Below are positions 41,364 to 50,006 of a DNA stretch of 64,000 nt, one piece after another. The DNA comes from Chryseobacterium ginsenosidimutans (GTDB taxonomy: Bacteria > Bacteroidota > Bacteroidia > Flavobacteriales > Weeksellaceae). The notes beneath the pieces are model-generated. The model saw nothing but the letters and a program-made list of their open reading frames with translations, did no database searches and was not told the DNA's origin. Both the position numbers and the translations under genes were made by a program. The stretch spans positions 3,207,001 through 3,271,000 of the forward strand of contig NZ_JAUSXC010000001.1 of assembly GCF_030823405.1 (NCBI RefSeq), in the 5' to 3' direction. The first letter of the stretch is position 1. Every line of letters begins with the position of its first letter.

Positions 41364-42818
41364 TTATTGTTTGATTCTCTCACCCAATTCCTTTACATAC
41401 TTCTTTACTTCTTTGTCAATCTTAGAAACATCCTTGATTGTGTCACAAGCATACATTACTGTTGAGTGGTCCTTACCTCCCATTTCTTCACCAATTTTAG
41501 TGAATGTGGAATTGGTAAGTTCTTTAGCAAAATACATTGCCAATTGTCTTGGAAGAGCAATTTCTCTTTTTCTTGTTTTAGATAAAAGCTGTTCTCTTTT
41601 AATGCCGAAGTAATCGCACACAACATCCTGAATATAAGGAATATTGATGATTTTCTTCTGGTTTGCAGCAATTTTATTGATGGTATCTTTTAACAGTTCA
41701 AGACTAAGATCTGTTTTATAAACCGTAGAATAAGCGATCACAGAATTAATAACCCCGATAAGCTCTCTTACGTTTGTTTTTGTTTCAACAGCAAGGAAAT
41801 CCAGCATATCATCAGTCAGGACAATTCCGTCTCTGCTTAATTTATCAACAATGATTTTCTTACGGGTTTGTACATCAGGAGATTTAATTTCTGCAGAAAG
41901 TCCCCATTTGAAACGAGAAACAATCCTATCCTGAATATCCATAATGTCTGCAGGAGCCTTATCAGAAGTAAGGATAATTTGCTTTCCATTTTGATGCAAA
42001 TGATCAAAAATATGGAAGAAACTGTCCTGGGTTGCAGATTTTCCTGATAAGAACTGGATATCATCAATGATTAAAACATCAACCATCTGATAGAAATTGG
42101 CAAATTCCGTCTGTTTATGAGCTTTTGCTGCTGAAATAAACTGCTGAATGAATTTTTCAGATGATAAATAAAGAACCACTTTATCTGGAAACTGGCTTTT
42201 TACTTCCAAACCTACAGCCTGTCCTAAGTGAGTTTTTCCTACACCGTAGCCTCCATATAAAAACAATGGGTTGAAAGCTGTTGCACCCGGTCTTTTCGCG
42301 ATCGATCTCGCTACTGTTGCCGCAAATTTATTACTCTCTCCTTCTACATAATTGTCAAAAGAGAAATCAGATTTCAAATTAGAATCAATATTTACCTTTT
42401 TGATTCCCGGAAGCACAAACGGATTTACAATATTAGCCGAAAATCCTTGTGGCATTGTTTCCTGCGTTTTTGGGGTAGAAACACTTTTCCCCTTCATATT
42501 CATTGTAACGGGTTTTTCTAAACCGGCAGGCTTATTTTCCATTACAGAATACCATAATTTCACTCCTTTTCCTATATTTTTCTTCAGGGCAGCAGAAAGT
42601 AAGGACAGGTAATTGTCCTCAATATATTCCTTGTAAAAATCACTCGGTACCATCAACGTAAGGTTGTTATCAACCAATGAGATCGGCTGTACCTTATCGA
42701 ATAGTAAATCGAAAGATTTTTCAAGTTTTTTCAGATCAGAATTATCTTCAGCAGCGTTCAAATTATCGCGCATGAACTGAATACATTTCTGCCATATCAA
42801 CATTAAATTTCCATCCAT
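41364..42818 (-). CDS. dnaA: Chromosomal replication initiator DnaA
   Basis: A 484-residue AAA+ ATPase. N-terminal domain I (1 to about 85) and a variable linker with KTQETMPQGF precede the ATPase domain, with Walker A GGYGVGKTHL (about 189-198), Walker B VLIIDDIQFLSG and the sensor region. The C-terminal DNA-binding helix-turn-helix has the DnaA signature GGKDHSTVMYACDTI (about 451-465). The 138-base gap upstream shows no cluster of DnaA boxes, so the origin is not here. It is divergent from the thioesterase-pheA pair. Confidence 0.98.
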   Translation of the reverse strand: MDGNLMLIWQKCIQFMRDNLNAAEDNSDLKKLEKSFDLLFDKVQPISLVDNNLTLMVPSDFYKEYIEDNYLSLLSAALKKNIGKGVKLWYSVMENKPAGLEKPVTMNMKGKSVSTPKTQETMPQGFSANIVNPFVLPGIKKVNIDSNLKSDFSFDNYVEGESNKFAATVARSIAKRPGATAFNPLFLYGGYGVGKTHLGQAVGLEVKSQFPDKVVLYLSSEKFIQQFISAAKAHKQTEFANFYQMVDVLIIDDIQFLSGKSATQDSFFHIFDHLHQNGKQIILTSDKAPADIMDIQDRIVSRFKWGLSAEIKSPDVQTRKKIIVDKLSRDGIVLTDDMLDFLAVETKTNVRELIGVINSVIAYSTVYKTDLSLELLKDTINKIAANQKKIINIPYIQDVVCDYFGIKREQLLSKTRKREIALPRQLAMYFAKELTNSTFTKIGEEMGGKDHSTVMYACDTIKDVSKIDKEVKKYVKELGERIKQ

Positions 42819-42926
42819 AATTAAGCCCTGATTGATTCTTTAGTTTGTACTGTTTTTCAGAAGGAGGACAAAGGTCTCATTTTTTTATTTTAAAAAAAAA
42901 TTTTACGGTTATTGATTATTTAAAAA

Positions 42927-42934
42927 TATATTTG
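42927..42934 (+). promoter_or_regulatory. -7 element of the thioesterase-pheA unit
   Basis: TATATTTG matches TAnnTTTG and ends 22 bases before the ATG at 42957. Confidence 0.5.
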
Positions 42935-42956
42935 TATGTATAATTGAGTAATAAAA

Positions 42957-43367
42957 ATGATACACACAAAACATTCATTACGAGTACGTTACGGAGAGAC
43001 AGACCCCATGAAATACGTTTATTATGGCAACTACGCACAGTATTTGGAAATTGGAAGAGTCGAACTTTTTCGAAGTATAGGAATGTCATATAATGAGATT
43101 GAAAATCAAGGAATTTGGCTTCCGGTTTCGGACTATAAAATTAAGTATTTGCGACCCGCTTTCTATGATGAAAAGTTGGAAGTTCATACCTACGTTAAAA
43201 AAATTCCGGGTGTAAGAATTGAATTTGAATATGAAATTTTTAATGAAGAAAATATTAAGATCACAGAAGCCTCTACCACTCTTTTCTTTTTAGATGCAAA
43301 AACAAATAAAGTAATAAAATGTCCTGATTATCTGATGAAATTAATCGAAGAAAACTGGACCGAATAA
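42957..43367 (+). CDS. YbgC/FadM-type acyl-CoA thioesterase
   Basis: A 136-residue hotdog-fold protein. The catalytic segment is RYGETDPMKYVYYGNYAQYL (about 11-30), with the usual Asp in GETDPM and Tyr-Gly-Asn-Tyr, and KIKYLRPAFYDEKLEVHTYV follows. It hydrolyses acyl-CoA thioesters. It precedes pheA by 43 bases in the same direction and may be cotranscribed, though no metabolic link is obvious. Confidence 0.92.
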   Translation: MIHTKHSLRVRYGETDPMKYVYYGNYAQYLEIGRVELFRSIGMSYNEIENQGIWLPVSDYKIKYLRPAFYDEKLEVHTYVKKIPGVRIEFEYEIFNEENIKITEASTTLFFLDAKTNKVIKCPDYLMKLIEENWTE

Positions 43368-43410
43368 GTTCATAAACAATTAAATTTTTAATTAAATAAA
43401 AAATAAAATA

Positions 43411-44259
43411 ATGAAGATTGCATATTTGGGTCCACAAGCGAGCTTTACACAACTTGCTGCTGTACAGCTTTTCCCGAATGAAGAGCTTTTGCCACAGGCA
43501 AATATTTTAGATTGTTTTATTGCAATCGAAAACGGAGAAATCGAAAAAGCCGTTGTTCCGTTGGAAAATTCTATTGAGGGAACGGTTTCTATGACGCTGG
43601 ATTATTTGTATAAAACACCTCAGATCAAAATTGAAGCGGAAGCTGTAATGCCCATTGCCCATCATTTGATGGTACATCCTGATTGTAATATTGAAAACAT
43701 TGAGAAAATTTATTCTCACCCGCAGGCTTTGGCGCAAAGCTTTCATTTTTTGGATAAGCAGTTTAAGAAAGTTCAAAAGCAGGATTTCTCTTCTACCGCT
43801 GCAGCCGCAAAACATGTTTCTGAAAACAGTGACAGAAATCTGGCAGCAGTAGCCAATCAATTTGCCGCAAATTTGTATGGTTTAAAAATTATTCACAGAA
43901 ATATTCAGGATTTTGAACAAAATCATACCCGTTTTGTTATTATTTCAAAAAAGCAAAATACCTATGTGAATGATAACTTGAAAACACTGGGTGAAAAATC
44001 CGGAATATTAATCACCCTTCCTGAAGATCATGCAGGAGGTCTTCATCAGGTTTTATCGGTTTTTGCATGGAGAAATATGAACCTCAGCAAGATAGAATCC
44101 CGAACACTAAAAACAGGATTGGGAAATTATTTCTTTTTCATTACTGTTGTCGGAAAATGGGATTCCGTTTTACATCAAAATGCTTTGGAGGAACTTAAAG
44201 CACTGGATGCAACAGTTGACTTTTTAGGAAATTATAAAGAATTTCTTTTAGACAGCTAG
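43411..44259 (+). CDS. pheA: Prephenate dehydratase
   Basis: Converts prephenate to phenylpyruvate in phenylalanine synthesis. The 282 residues contain the PDT core (MKIAYLGPQASFTQLAA; PLENSIEGTVSMTLDYL) with the catalytic Thr-Arg-Phe in NHTRFVIISKK (about 171-181). A C-terminal ACT domain has GGLHQVLSVFAWRNMNLSKI and ESRTLK, the effector-binding region for phenylalanine feedback. No chorismate mutase domain is attached. Nothing else of the aromatic pathway is in the window. Confidence 0.96.
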   Translation: MKIAYLGPQASFTQLAAVQLFPNEELLPQANILDCFIAIENGEIEKAVVPLENSIEGTVSMTLDYLYKTPQIKIEAEAVMPIAHHLMVHPDCNIENIEKIYSHPQALAQSFHFLDKQFKKVQKQDFSSTAAAAKHVSENSDRNLAAVANQFAANLYGLKIIHRNIQDFEQNHTRFVIISKKQNTYVNDNLKTLGEKSGILITLPEDHAGGLHQVLSVFAWRNMNLSKIESRTLKTGLGNYFFFITVVGKWDSVLHQNALEELKALDATVDFLGNYKEFLLDS

Positions 44260-44575
44260 AAAACTAAATCCAAAAGATTCATTTTCCGAGTTATAGCTTC
44301 TGTATTAAAAAAAATTTACATTTAATTCAAGCCACTAGCTTTCAATAAGTTAATTAGTTAAAAAAATACATTTTCGATACTTTTTCAAAACCAACCTGCG
44401 CAATTTTTTTGTAGATTAAATTTAATACAATAACTTTGTAATTGTAAAATTAATAGAAATATCAAATTACTATTAAGAATTATTTAAAGATAAAATTTTA
44501 TTCTGCACAATATTTGACGTATATTTACACAAAACTAACTGAGAATATACCATTAACTAATTTAAATTTTTAAAC
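44260..44575. other. 316-base AT-rich gap; contains one strong promoter and a long 5' leader
   Basis: No reading frame with coding character, no hairpin terminator and no repeat match. It contains the promoter at 44408-44438; the remaining 130 bases up to 44576 would be the mRNA leader of the secreted protein gene. Confidence 0.6.
44408..44438 (+). promoter_or_regulatory. Promoter of the secreted protein at 44576
   Basis: TTTG (44408-44411) and TAACTTTG (44431-44438) are spaced by 19 bases, a full consensus match. The predicted transcript starts near 44444, about 130 bases before the ATG. Confidence 0.65.
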
Positions 44576-45313
44576 ATGAAAACTAAAATTTGTAGCGCGC
44601 TTTTGGCTATTATGTCTATTTCAGTGGTAGCTCAAAGTGGATGGGTAGGTATTAATACTGCCAATCCTCAAGCTAACTTAGATGTAAACGGAACAGCTAA
44701 AATCAGACAAACTCCTGATGCGCCTTCTTTGACTGGATATCAAATTTTGGCATCAAACCAAAATACAGGTGGAGATAACCAAATATCTCAGGTAGATCCG
44801 CAGCTTATTGCTAATTATGTTATCAACAATGGTGTAAATACTAGTGTTTATGCTGCAAAAAAATCTTCAGGAATAAGTTTAATTGATTTAGGAATACTAC
44901 TACCAAACGGCTTCAGACCTGTCAACTTTTTAGCATCTGAAAGAACTGTAGGATCTGCATCATTATTTTCTGATACCGACAATACTTACACTGTACCATC
45001 AAACGGAACTTACGCAATTGGCTTTACTTTCCGTTACGGAACCGGGTTACAGGCAGCTTTATTGTCAAATTCTCCAGGAGTAGGACTTTTAAGAACCAGA
45101 GCCGGTGTATCTACTTTAATAGATTCTCGTGCATTCAGTGGAGCAAACCTAATATTATTGAGTTTAACAATCTCAGAAACAAGCGTAAATTCACTTTACT
45201 CTTTACAAACCGGAGACAAAATCTCATTTGGACTTACCGGAGCTTCTGTACTTAATGTAGGATTATTAGGATCAAGTGTTGGTTCTTTCTTCATTTATAA
45301 AGTATCGAATTAA
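44576..45313 (+). CDS. Secreted protein with possible C1q/TNF-like C-terminal domain
   Basis: A 245-residue protein with signal peptide MKTKICSALLAIMSISVVAQ. Just after it is WVGINTANPQANLDVNGTAK, a short motif common in flavobacterial surface proteins and tail-fibre-like domains. The C-terminal half has the spaced strand pattern YTVPSNGTYAIGFTFRYGTG (about 142-161) and DKISFGLTGASVLNVGLLGS, similar to C1q-like jelly-rolls. The fold assignment is an inference. Surface display or adhesion is plausible. A 130-base untranslated leader is predicted. Confidence 0.65.
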   Translation: MKTKICSALLAIMSISVVAQSGWVGINTANPQANLDVNGTAKIRQTPDAPSLTGYQILASNQNTGGDNQISQVDPQLIANYVINNGVNTSVYAAKKSSGISLIDLGILLPNGFRPVNFLASERTVGSASLFSDTDNTYTVPSNGTYAIGFTFRYGTGLQAALLSNSPGVGLLRTRAGVSTLIDSRAFSGANLILLSLTISETSVNSLYSLQTGDKISFGLTGASVLNVGLLGSSVGSFFIYKVSN

Positions 45314-45407
45314 GAAATTTTTTATATAGTTTAATCACTCTACAGAATTTATCCATTATACATCGTATGATGGATTATTCGTTTTATAAGGTTTAGAAAA
45401 CATTGAT

Positions 45408-45415
45408 TATATTTG
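45408..45415 (+). promoter_or_regulatory. -7 element of the DUF2339 gene
   Basis: TATATTTG matches TAnnTTTG and ends 19 bases before the ATG at 45435. Confidence 0.5.
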
Positions 45416-45434
45416 ATTTACTAAAAAGCAAAAA

Positions 45435-47669
45435 ATGATTTATCCTCTGATCATTCTATTAATAATCTTGGTTATTTTTCTATTTAATAACCTCAATACT
45501 AAGGTTAAGAAGCTGGAAAGAGAAATTTCTGAACTTAAAAACCTTGTCGATCAGAAGAAAACTTCAATAAAAGAGGAACAACAGAAAATACAAACTTCAA
45601 CACCGCTTTCAGAAACCGATAAACAACCACAAAAAATTTCTATAGATCATCCTGAAATCGATAATATTGGTGATTCATCAAGACAAGAAAAAGATTGGCT
45701 TACCCCTGTTTTTGATTTTTTAAAGCAAAATGCTTTAACTGTTGTCGGAATTTTCACTTTAGTCTTAGGAATCGGCTATTTTGTAAAATATGCCCTCGAT
45801 AAAAACTGGATCGGTGAAGCTCCAAGAGTCGGAATCGGATTTTTAGTTGGAGTCGGGATTATTGCTGCCGGTCATTTTTTAAGAAAAAATTATTCGGTTT
45901 TTGCATCTATTATTACCGGTGGCGGAATTGGTGTTCTTTACTTTACCATTACCATTGCTTTTCGGGAATATCATCTGTTTTCACAGAATATTTCTTTTTT
46001 TATTACATGTTTAATTACTTTAATTTCTATTGCACTTTCCTATTATTACAAAAGCGAAATATTAATTATTTTCTCTCTTTTTGGCGGTTTTTTGGCTCCA
46101 TTAATGATAAGTACGGGTGAAAGTAATTATCTTTTCCTGTTTACTTATATTACTGTTCTTAATATCGGAATGCTCGCAGTAATTTTCTTAAAAGAATGGA
46201 AAAGTGTCGGTTGGGTTTCTTTTATTTTTACTAATATTTACCTTTCCTTCTGGACATTCGAAAAAACAAAGATCCTCAGTATCTATTTTTATATTGCAAA
46301 CTATATCATTTTTTATTTGTTTGCATTACAAAATTATTTAAAAAAAGGAGCTTTACTTTCTTTCGATATTTTAATGCTTGTATTAATAAATTTCATCAGC
46401 GTTATCGGTTTGGTGTATATTTTCAACACATTACAATATGAACCTGTAATAATTTTTCCTATTGGTTTTGCTTTGGTGAATTTATTTTTACTTTATAAAG
46501 AATATTCTAAAAAGAGTTTTGATATAAATTATTCTGTCTTTACAGGTATTGCAATAAGTCTTATCACCATTGCGGTTGCTTTACAGTTCAAAGCTCACTT
46601 AATAACCAGCGTTTGGGCTATTGAAGCTACCCTTCTTTTATTTATATGGAAAAAGACCAATAATCTCAGTATTTTTAAAATAGCTTTCTATGTTTTATTT
46701 CCTTTGGTGATTATCGCACAGATGATAACCTGGACCGAATATATTGATGCAAAAAAACTGACAGTAATTTTTAATCCGATATTTCTGACAAGCTTTATAA
46801 CAGTAATAACGACTTTTGTTAATCTGATTTTATTGAGAAAACTTTCTGATACGGAAAGCAAAAACTTTGATTTCTTTGAAAACATCTTTACAATTGTAAG
46901 TTATGCAGTAATATATGTCGCACTTCTACTCGAAATCCTGTACCATATCTCAGAAAAGCCATGGATTGTGATTTTCAGCATTGCGATGCTTTTCACTTTA
47001 TATTATATTTTCATCATCTTATTATTCAGAAAGAAGCTCGATATCAATAAAATTTTGGAAAATGCACTCTTTTACCTGTTTCTATCTTTAATTATTATTG
47101 ATACTTTAGTTTCTGGTTCTGGAATTGTTTCTAATTATTTATCAAAAAAAGTTAGCCTCAGCTTTTATGGATTATACCTGCTATATTGGATTCCATTCCT
47201 TTATATAATGCTGAATATCTTATCAAAATCCGACTTTTTTAAAGTTAAATTTTCCTTCTGGTTTATTGCAGCAGCTTTTATTACAGCCATAAGTGGTGAG
47301 CTATATCATTTTTACTTATTAATCAATGCCAGCCAGATTTCAGAGGTTTCTAAGCTTGGGAAACACTTCAGCCTGCTTTATTTACCTATAATTTGGGCAG
47401 TTCTAGCAAGTTTTTTTATATATAAAGGATTAAAAAACGATATTTCAGAATACAGCAAAATAGGTTTTGCATTAATTTTTATTATGATTTTAAAATTATA
47501 CACTTATGATGTATGGGAAATGGACAATGTATCCAGAATAATAGCTTTTATTATATTGGGAATCATCTTATTATTAAGCTCATTTTTGTTTCAAAGATTA
47601 AAAAAAATCGTAAAAAAAATGGTTGAAAGGAAAGATGAAAATCAGGAAATACAGAATTCAGAATCCTAA
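45435..47669 (+). CDS. DUF2339 polytopic membrane protein
   Basis: A 744-residue inner-membrane protein with about 20 hydrophobic segments. One N-terminal helix is followed by a coiled coil (about 20-50) and a polar linker (about 50-85). The DUF2339 core then starts with WLTPVFDFLKQNALTVVGIF and YFVKYALDKNWIGEAPRVGI (about 110-129). The tail is Lys/Glu-rich. The family has no established function. It is a single gene with its own promoter; nothing around it points to a role. Confidence 0.88.
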   Translation: MIYPLIILLIILVIFLFNNLNTKVKKLEREISELKNLVDQKKTSIKEEQQKIQTSTPLSETDKQPQKISIDHPEIDNIGDSSRQEKDWLTPVFDFLKQNALTVVGIFTLVLGIGYFVKYALDKNWIGEAPRVGIGFLVGVGIIAAGHFLRKNYSVFASIITGGGIGVLYFTITIAFREYHLFSQNISFFITCLITLISIALSYYYKSEILIIFSLFGGFLAPLMISTGESNYLFLFTYITVLNIGMLAVIFLKEWKSVGWVSFIFTNIYLSFWTFEKTKILSIYFYIANYIIFYLFALQNYLKKGALLSFDILMLVLINFISVIGLVYIFNTLQYEPVIIFPIGFALVNLFLLYKEYSKKSFDINYSVFTGIAISLITIAVALQFKAHLITSVWAIEATLLLFIWKKTNNLSIFKIAFYVLFPLVIIAQMITWTEYIDAKKLTVIFNPIFLTSFITVITTFVNLILLRKLSDTESKNFDFFENIFTIVSYAVIYVALLLEILYHISEKPWIVIFSIAMLFTLYYIFIILLFRKKLDINKILENALFYLFLSLIIIDTLVSGSGIVSNYLSKKVSLSFYGLYLLYWIPFLYIMLNILSKSDFFKVKFSFWFIAAAFITAISGELYHFYLLINASQISEVSKLGKHFSLLYLPIIWAVLASFFIYKGLKNDISEYSKIGFALIFIMILKLYTYDVWEMDNVSRIIAFIILGIILLLSSFLFQRLKKIVKKMVERKDENQEIQNSES

Positions 47670-47781
47670 TAAAAGACTTTATTTATAATTATTATTTAAT
47701 TTATTGTAAATTTTTATTCACATTTTATAAATAATAACTATATTTATCAAGTTTTTAACAGTTACATATTTCTAAAACATT

Positions 47782-48213
47782 ATGAAAAAATTACTCTACT
47801 CTTTTTTACTATTGTCTTCAGCTACTTTATTTGCCCAGAAGAATCCAACTACAAAGTTTGCAGTTGCCAATGATATTGTTGGAACAGTAGATATGTTTAA
47901 TACTCACAAAAACAAAATCCAAAGTACACAAACGTATAAAGCTGCAAATCTTCCTCAAAACCTAAAAAAATTCGGGTATATTGCTGAAAACGGATTAGTG
48001 GAATACAAATTTAAAAGCGGACAAGGTGTTTTAGACAGACTGTCTCTTTCAGAATTGAATGCGCAGTATGGACTTGCAAAAAACACTCCTGTTTTCATTG
48101 ACGGATATGAGTTTACAAATACCGACACTTTGATATATGGAGATATTTTAGGTAACATGGAAGTTATTGACAACAAAGGCAGTAAGGCTGTATCAATCAT
48201 CACAAAAAAGTAA
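47782..48213 (+). CDS. Small secreted protein of unknown function (143 aa)
   Basis: A signal peptide (MKKLLYSFLLLSSATLFAQ) and a mature region of about 124 residues, which contains VPVFIDGYEF-like text (NTPVFIDGYEFTNTDTLIYG, about 102-121). I do not recognise a family. It resembles a small beta-rich periplasmic protein. It ends at a strong terminator shared with rarA. No metal, heme or enzymatic motif was seen. Confidence 0.7.
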   Translation: MKKLLYSFLLLSSATLFAQKNPTTKFAVANDIVGTVDMFNTHKNKIQSTQTYKAANLPQNLKKFGYIAENGLVEYKFKSGQGVLDRLSLSELNAQYGLAKNTPVFIDGYEFTNTDTLIYGDILGNMEVIDNKGSKAVSIITKK

Positions 48214-48235
48214 TTTCTCAGATCATATTTAAATG

Positions 48236-48266
48236 AAAGGATACTCGCTTGAGTATCCTTTTTTAA
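48236..48266. terminator. Bidirectional terminator
   Basis: AAAGGATACTC (48236-48246) and GAGTATCCTTT (48251-48261) pair perfectly around GCTT, followed by T-rich DNA that includes the rarA stop region. Confidence 0.9.
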
Positions 48267-49540
48267 TATTTATTATTCCATTTTTTCTTCAGTTCTTCGT
48301 AGATTTTCTTCTCTGTAGAATTGTTTCCCGGCTCATAAAGCTTTACATTTTCAATCTCTTCCGGAAGAAAACTCTGATCGACAAAATTCCCCTCATATGA
48401 GTGAGCATATTTATACTCTTTACCATAATCAAGATCTTTCATCAGCTTTGTCGGCGCATTTCGTAAATGTAACGGAACCGGCAGATTTCCCGTCCGTTTT
48501 ACCAAAGCCAAAGCATCATTTATTGCCATATACGTGGAATTACTTTTTGGAGAAACAGCAAGGTAAACAGCAGTTTCACTCAAAATAATTCTTGCTTCCG
48601 GATTTCCGATAACATTTACTGCCTGAAAACAATTGTTCGCGATAACCAAAGCATTCGGATTTGCCAAACCTATATCTTCAGCCGCCAGAATCAGCATTCT
48701 TCTCGCAATAAATTTAATATCTTCGCCACCTGCAATCATTCTGGCAAGCCAATAAACCGCTCCATTAGGGTCACTTCCACGCATTGACTTTATAAAAGCC
48801 GAAATTATATCGTAATGCTGTTCACCATTTTTATCATAAAGCGCCATTGTCTCCTGCAAAACTTCCAGGACATCTTCATTCTTTATTTCTAATTTTGCTG
48901 AATTCTTGTATTGATTTAAAACCAATTCGACAGAATTAATCAGTTTCCTTGCATCACCACCGGAATACTGTATAAATGCTTCCTTTTCAGCTATTTTAAA
49001 ATCAGTTTTTTCATCTTTATTAAAACTTTCCGAAGCAGTATCAATTAGTTCTTCCAGCTTATCGTAGCTTAAAGCCTTTAAAACATACACCTGACTTCTG
49101 GAAAGTAAAGCTGAAACCACTTCAAAACTAGGGTTTTCAGTTGTTGCACCTATTAAAACAATCCAGCCTTTTTCTACTGCATGAAGCAAAGAATCCTGTT
49201 GAGATTTATTAAAACGGTGAATTTCATCAATAAAAAGAATCGGCGATTTTCCCGAAAAAAGGTTCTGTTTTTTGGCATCTTCTATCACATCACGAACATC
49301 TTTCACGCCCGAAGAAACCGCAGAAAGCTTATAAAATTTCCTGCCTGACTGTTCAGAAATAATTTCCGCTAATGTAGTTTTACCCGTTCCCGGCGGTCCC
49401 CAGAAAATAAGAGAATTCAAAGAATTATTCTCCAGCATTTTTCTGATTGTCCCCTTTTCTCCGGTCAGATGTTCCTGCCCGAGAACTTCGTCTAAAGTTT
49501 TCGGTCTTAATTTTTCAGCTAATGGAATATTTTGGTTCAA
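48263..49540 (-). CDS. rarA: Replication-associated recombination protein A (RarA/MgsA)
   Basis: A 425-residue AAA+ ATPase related to clamp loaders that acts at stalled forks. N-terminal LAEKLRPKTLDEVLGQEHL (about 6-24) is the family start, Walker A is WGPPGTGKTTLAEII (about 48-62), Walker B is ILFIDEIHRFNKSQ, and sensor 1 is GATTENPSFEV. The C-terminal SGDARKLIN and MRGSDPNGAVYWLARMI segments (about 245-265) are specific to RarA. Full length. It converges on the secreted protein gene. Confidence 0.96.
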   Translation of the reverse strand: MNQNIPLAEKLRPKTLDEVLGQEHLTGEKGTIRKMLENNSLNSLIFWGPPGTGKTTLAEIISEQSGRKFYKLSAVSSGVKDVRDVIEDAKKQNLFSGKSPILFIDEIHRFNKSQQDSLLHAVEKGWIVLIGATTENPSFEVVSALLSRSQVYVLKALSYDKLEELIDTASESFNKDEKTDFKIAEKEAFIQYSGGDARKLINSVELVLNQYKNSAKLEIKNEDVLEVLQETMALYDKNGEQHYDIISAFIKSMRGSDPNGAVYWLARMIAGGEDIKFIARRMLILAAEDIGLANPNALVIANNCFQAVNVIGNPEARIILSETAVYLAVSPKSNSTYMAINDALALVKRTGNLPVPLHLRNAPTKLMKDLDYGKEYKYAHSYEGNFVDQSFLPEEIENVKLYEPGNNSTEKKIYEELKKKWNNKY

Positions 49541-49715
49541 GATTTTAAATTTGATTAAAGTATTTTTATAAAGCTTCCAGATCAGTCTATAGTTTTTCAG
49601 GATTTTTAAACCATAAAACCAGCAAATCGATAAACATAGGAATTTCTCCGACGAAACGCCCTTTTACCTCTCTGAAACTTCTAACAAATTTAAACTAATT
49701 TTCAATTTTTTACCC

Positions 49716-49723
49716 TATTTTTG
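49716..49723 (+). promoter_or_regulatory. -7 element of yidD
   Basis: TATTTTTG matches TAnnTTTG and ends seven bases before the TTG start at 49731, so the transcript may begin at or near the first codon. Confidence 0.5.
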
Positions 49724-49730
49724 CATTGTT

Positions 49731-49973
49731 TTGAAACTTACACTCAACAAAATAGTCACTTTTCCTTTGGTAATACTCATCAGATTTTACCAATGGTTTA
49801 TTTCGCCTTTACTTCCAAAAAACTGTCGATATGAACCTACCTGCTCGCACTATATGGTAAAATCGCTGCAGGTTCATGGTATTTTTAAAGGATTTTGGCT
49901 GGGCGTAAAAAGAATTTCAAAATGTCATCCTTGGGGAGGAAGCGGCTATGATCCCGTTCCGCCAAAAAAGTAA
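49731..49973 (+). CDS. yidD: Membrane protein insertion efficiency factor YidD
   Basis: An 80-residue protein with the complete YidD pattern: [20 protein letters not shown] (about 14-33), [17 protein letters not shown] with the conserved Cys and His, and [14 protein letters not shown] (about 64-77). It assists YidC-dependent insertion of membrane proteins. Translation appears to start at TTG 49731, since no ATG precedes the conserved region. Downstream lgt starts 33 bases later, so the two are probably cotranscribed and both serve envelope biogenesis. Confidence 0.92.
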   Translation: MKLTLNKIVTFPLVILIRFYQWFISPLLPKNCRYEPTCSHYMVKSLQVHGIFKGFWLGVKRISKCHPWGGSGYDPVPPKK

Positions 49974-50006
49974 AATTTAAATAATTAAACTACTAAAAAA
50001 ATAGAA

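Noticed and set aside
42819-42956. oriC next to dnaA
   Set aside because: AT-rich, but no recognisable cluster of DnaA boxes (TTATCCACA-like) was seen in the gap.
45349-45376. ATCCAT/ATGGAT inverted repeat after the secreted protein gene
   Set aside because: Only 6-bp arms with a long spacer and no T-run; not convincing as a terminator or operator.
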